Source: an uncultured Chloroflexota bacterium (GTDB taxonomy: Bacteria > Chloroflexota > Dehalococcoidia > SAR202 > UBA11138). Taken from it: 6,163 nt of DNA. The position numbers and the translations under genes are program-made. Location of the stretch: the NCBI GenBank assembly GCA_913046025.1, contig CAJWRP010000151.1:1-6163 (forward strand), given 5' to 3'. Position 1 is the first letter of the stretch. Each line of letters begins with the position of its first letter. Shown here one piece after another: positions 5,978-6,163 of the stretch. The notes under the pieces were generated by a model. It was not told the origin of the DNA, did no database searches, and saw nothing but the letters and a program-made list of their open reading frames with translations.

Positions 5978-6163
5978 TCATCCGCCGTGACAGGCTCTGC
6001 AGCCTGGCTCTTGAAAGCGGGCATAATGTCCTCGGAAAACTGCTCTAGCTGTTCAATAATGGCGCTCTGAGGCGTGCCGACCGGCAGACCAATATTGATC
6101 TCTTCAAGACCTGGATACTGCTCCTGAACGGCCATTAGCTTCTCTGTGATCGTATCGGGGGTG
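5974..6163 (-). CDS. Luciferase-like (LLM class) flavin-dependent monooxygenase, C-terminal part; 5' end outside the window
   Basis: The minus strand is open from the right edge to a TAG at 5976-5974, giving the last 62 residues of a protein. It begins TPDTITEKLMAVQEQYPGLE, then EINIGLPVGTPQ, then a helix IIEQLEQFSEDIMPAF before a short polar tail. This is the usual ending of bacterial luciferase-like TIM-barrel monooxygenases: a GTPexVaexL helix, a strand with small residues, and a final helix of the form LexFaeeVmPaF. These enzymes use reduced FMN or F420 on diverse substrates; neither cofactor nor substrate can be told from this tail, and the catalytic barrel lies outside the window. The stop codon overlaps the coaE stop by four bases in convergent orientation. 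Confidence 0.75.
   Translation of the reverse strand, partial: TPDTITEKLMAVQEQYPGLEEINIGLPVGTPQSAIIEQLEQFSEDIMPAFKSQAAEPVTADD

Noticed and set aside
1..6163. CRISPR array, tRNA, rRNA, insertion sequence or prophage genes
   Set aside because: No regularly spaced direct repeats, cloverleaf pattern, transposase or integrase motifs were seen.

Overview
This window looks like bacterial chromosome of moderate GC content, with short gene islands on both strands separated by unusually large gaps. A CaiB/BaiF CoA-transferase, a luciferase-like flavin monooxygenase tail, a formamidase-type amidohydrolase and a divergent CoaE together suggest an uncultured bacterium. A SAR202-type marine Chloroflexota is my best guess, because that group is rich in flavin-dependent monooxygenases and CoA-transferases. 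This is an inference from gene families only: there is no rRNA or other marker gene in the window.

Layout from left to right. Positions 1-748 (minus) hold the N-terminal 249 residues of a family III CoA-transferase that runs off the left edge. Positions 749-1282 hold no convincing gene, but contain nested inverted repeats around the CoA-transferase start and a perfect 12-bp-arm hairpin at 1186-1215. Positions 1283-1606 (plus) encode a 107-residue protein with a signal peptide and what looks like only the last strand-loop-strand of a histidine-kinase ATPase domain. After a roughly 300-base gap comes a two-gene plus-strand operon: a short-chain NAD(P)-dependent epimerase/dehydratase resembling uronate dehydrogenase (1908-2663), and an acetamidase/formamidase-family enzyme (2689-3801).

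An AT-rich gap (3802-4163) separates that operon from a convergent minus-strand gene for a divergent protein-kinase-like protein (4164-5183). That gene is transcribed divergently from coaE, dephospho-CoA kinase (5312-5977, plus), across a 128-base region with a good sigma70-type promoter for coaE. The coaE stop codon overlaps the stop codon of a convergent flavin-dependent monooxygenase (5974-6163, minus), of which only the C-terminal 62 residues lie in the window.

The metabolic genes fit catabolism of small organic acids, amides and sugar acids, with CoA made through CoaE and moved between acids by the CoA-transferase. No physical link beyond the epimerase-amidase pair is shown. The least explained items are the chimeric 107-residue secreted protein, the non-RD kinase-like protein, and the structured leader in front of the CoA-transferase. 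I found no clear evidence of a wholly new multi-gene system, mobile element, CRISPR array or RNA gene.
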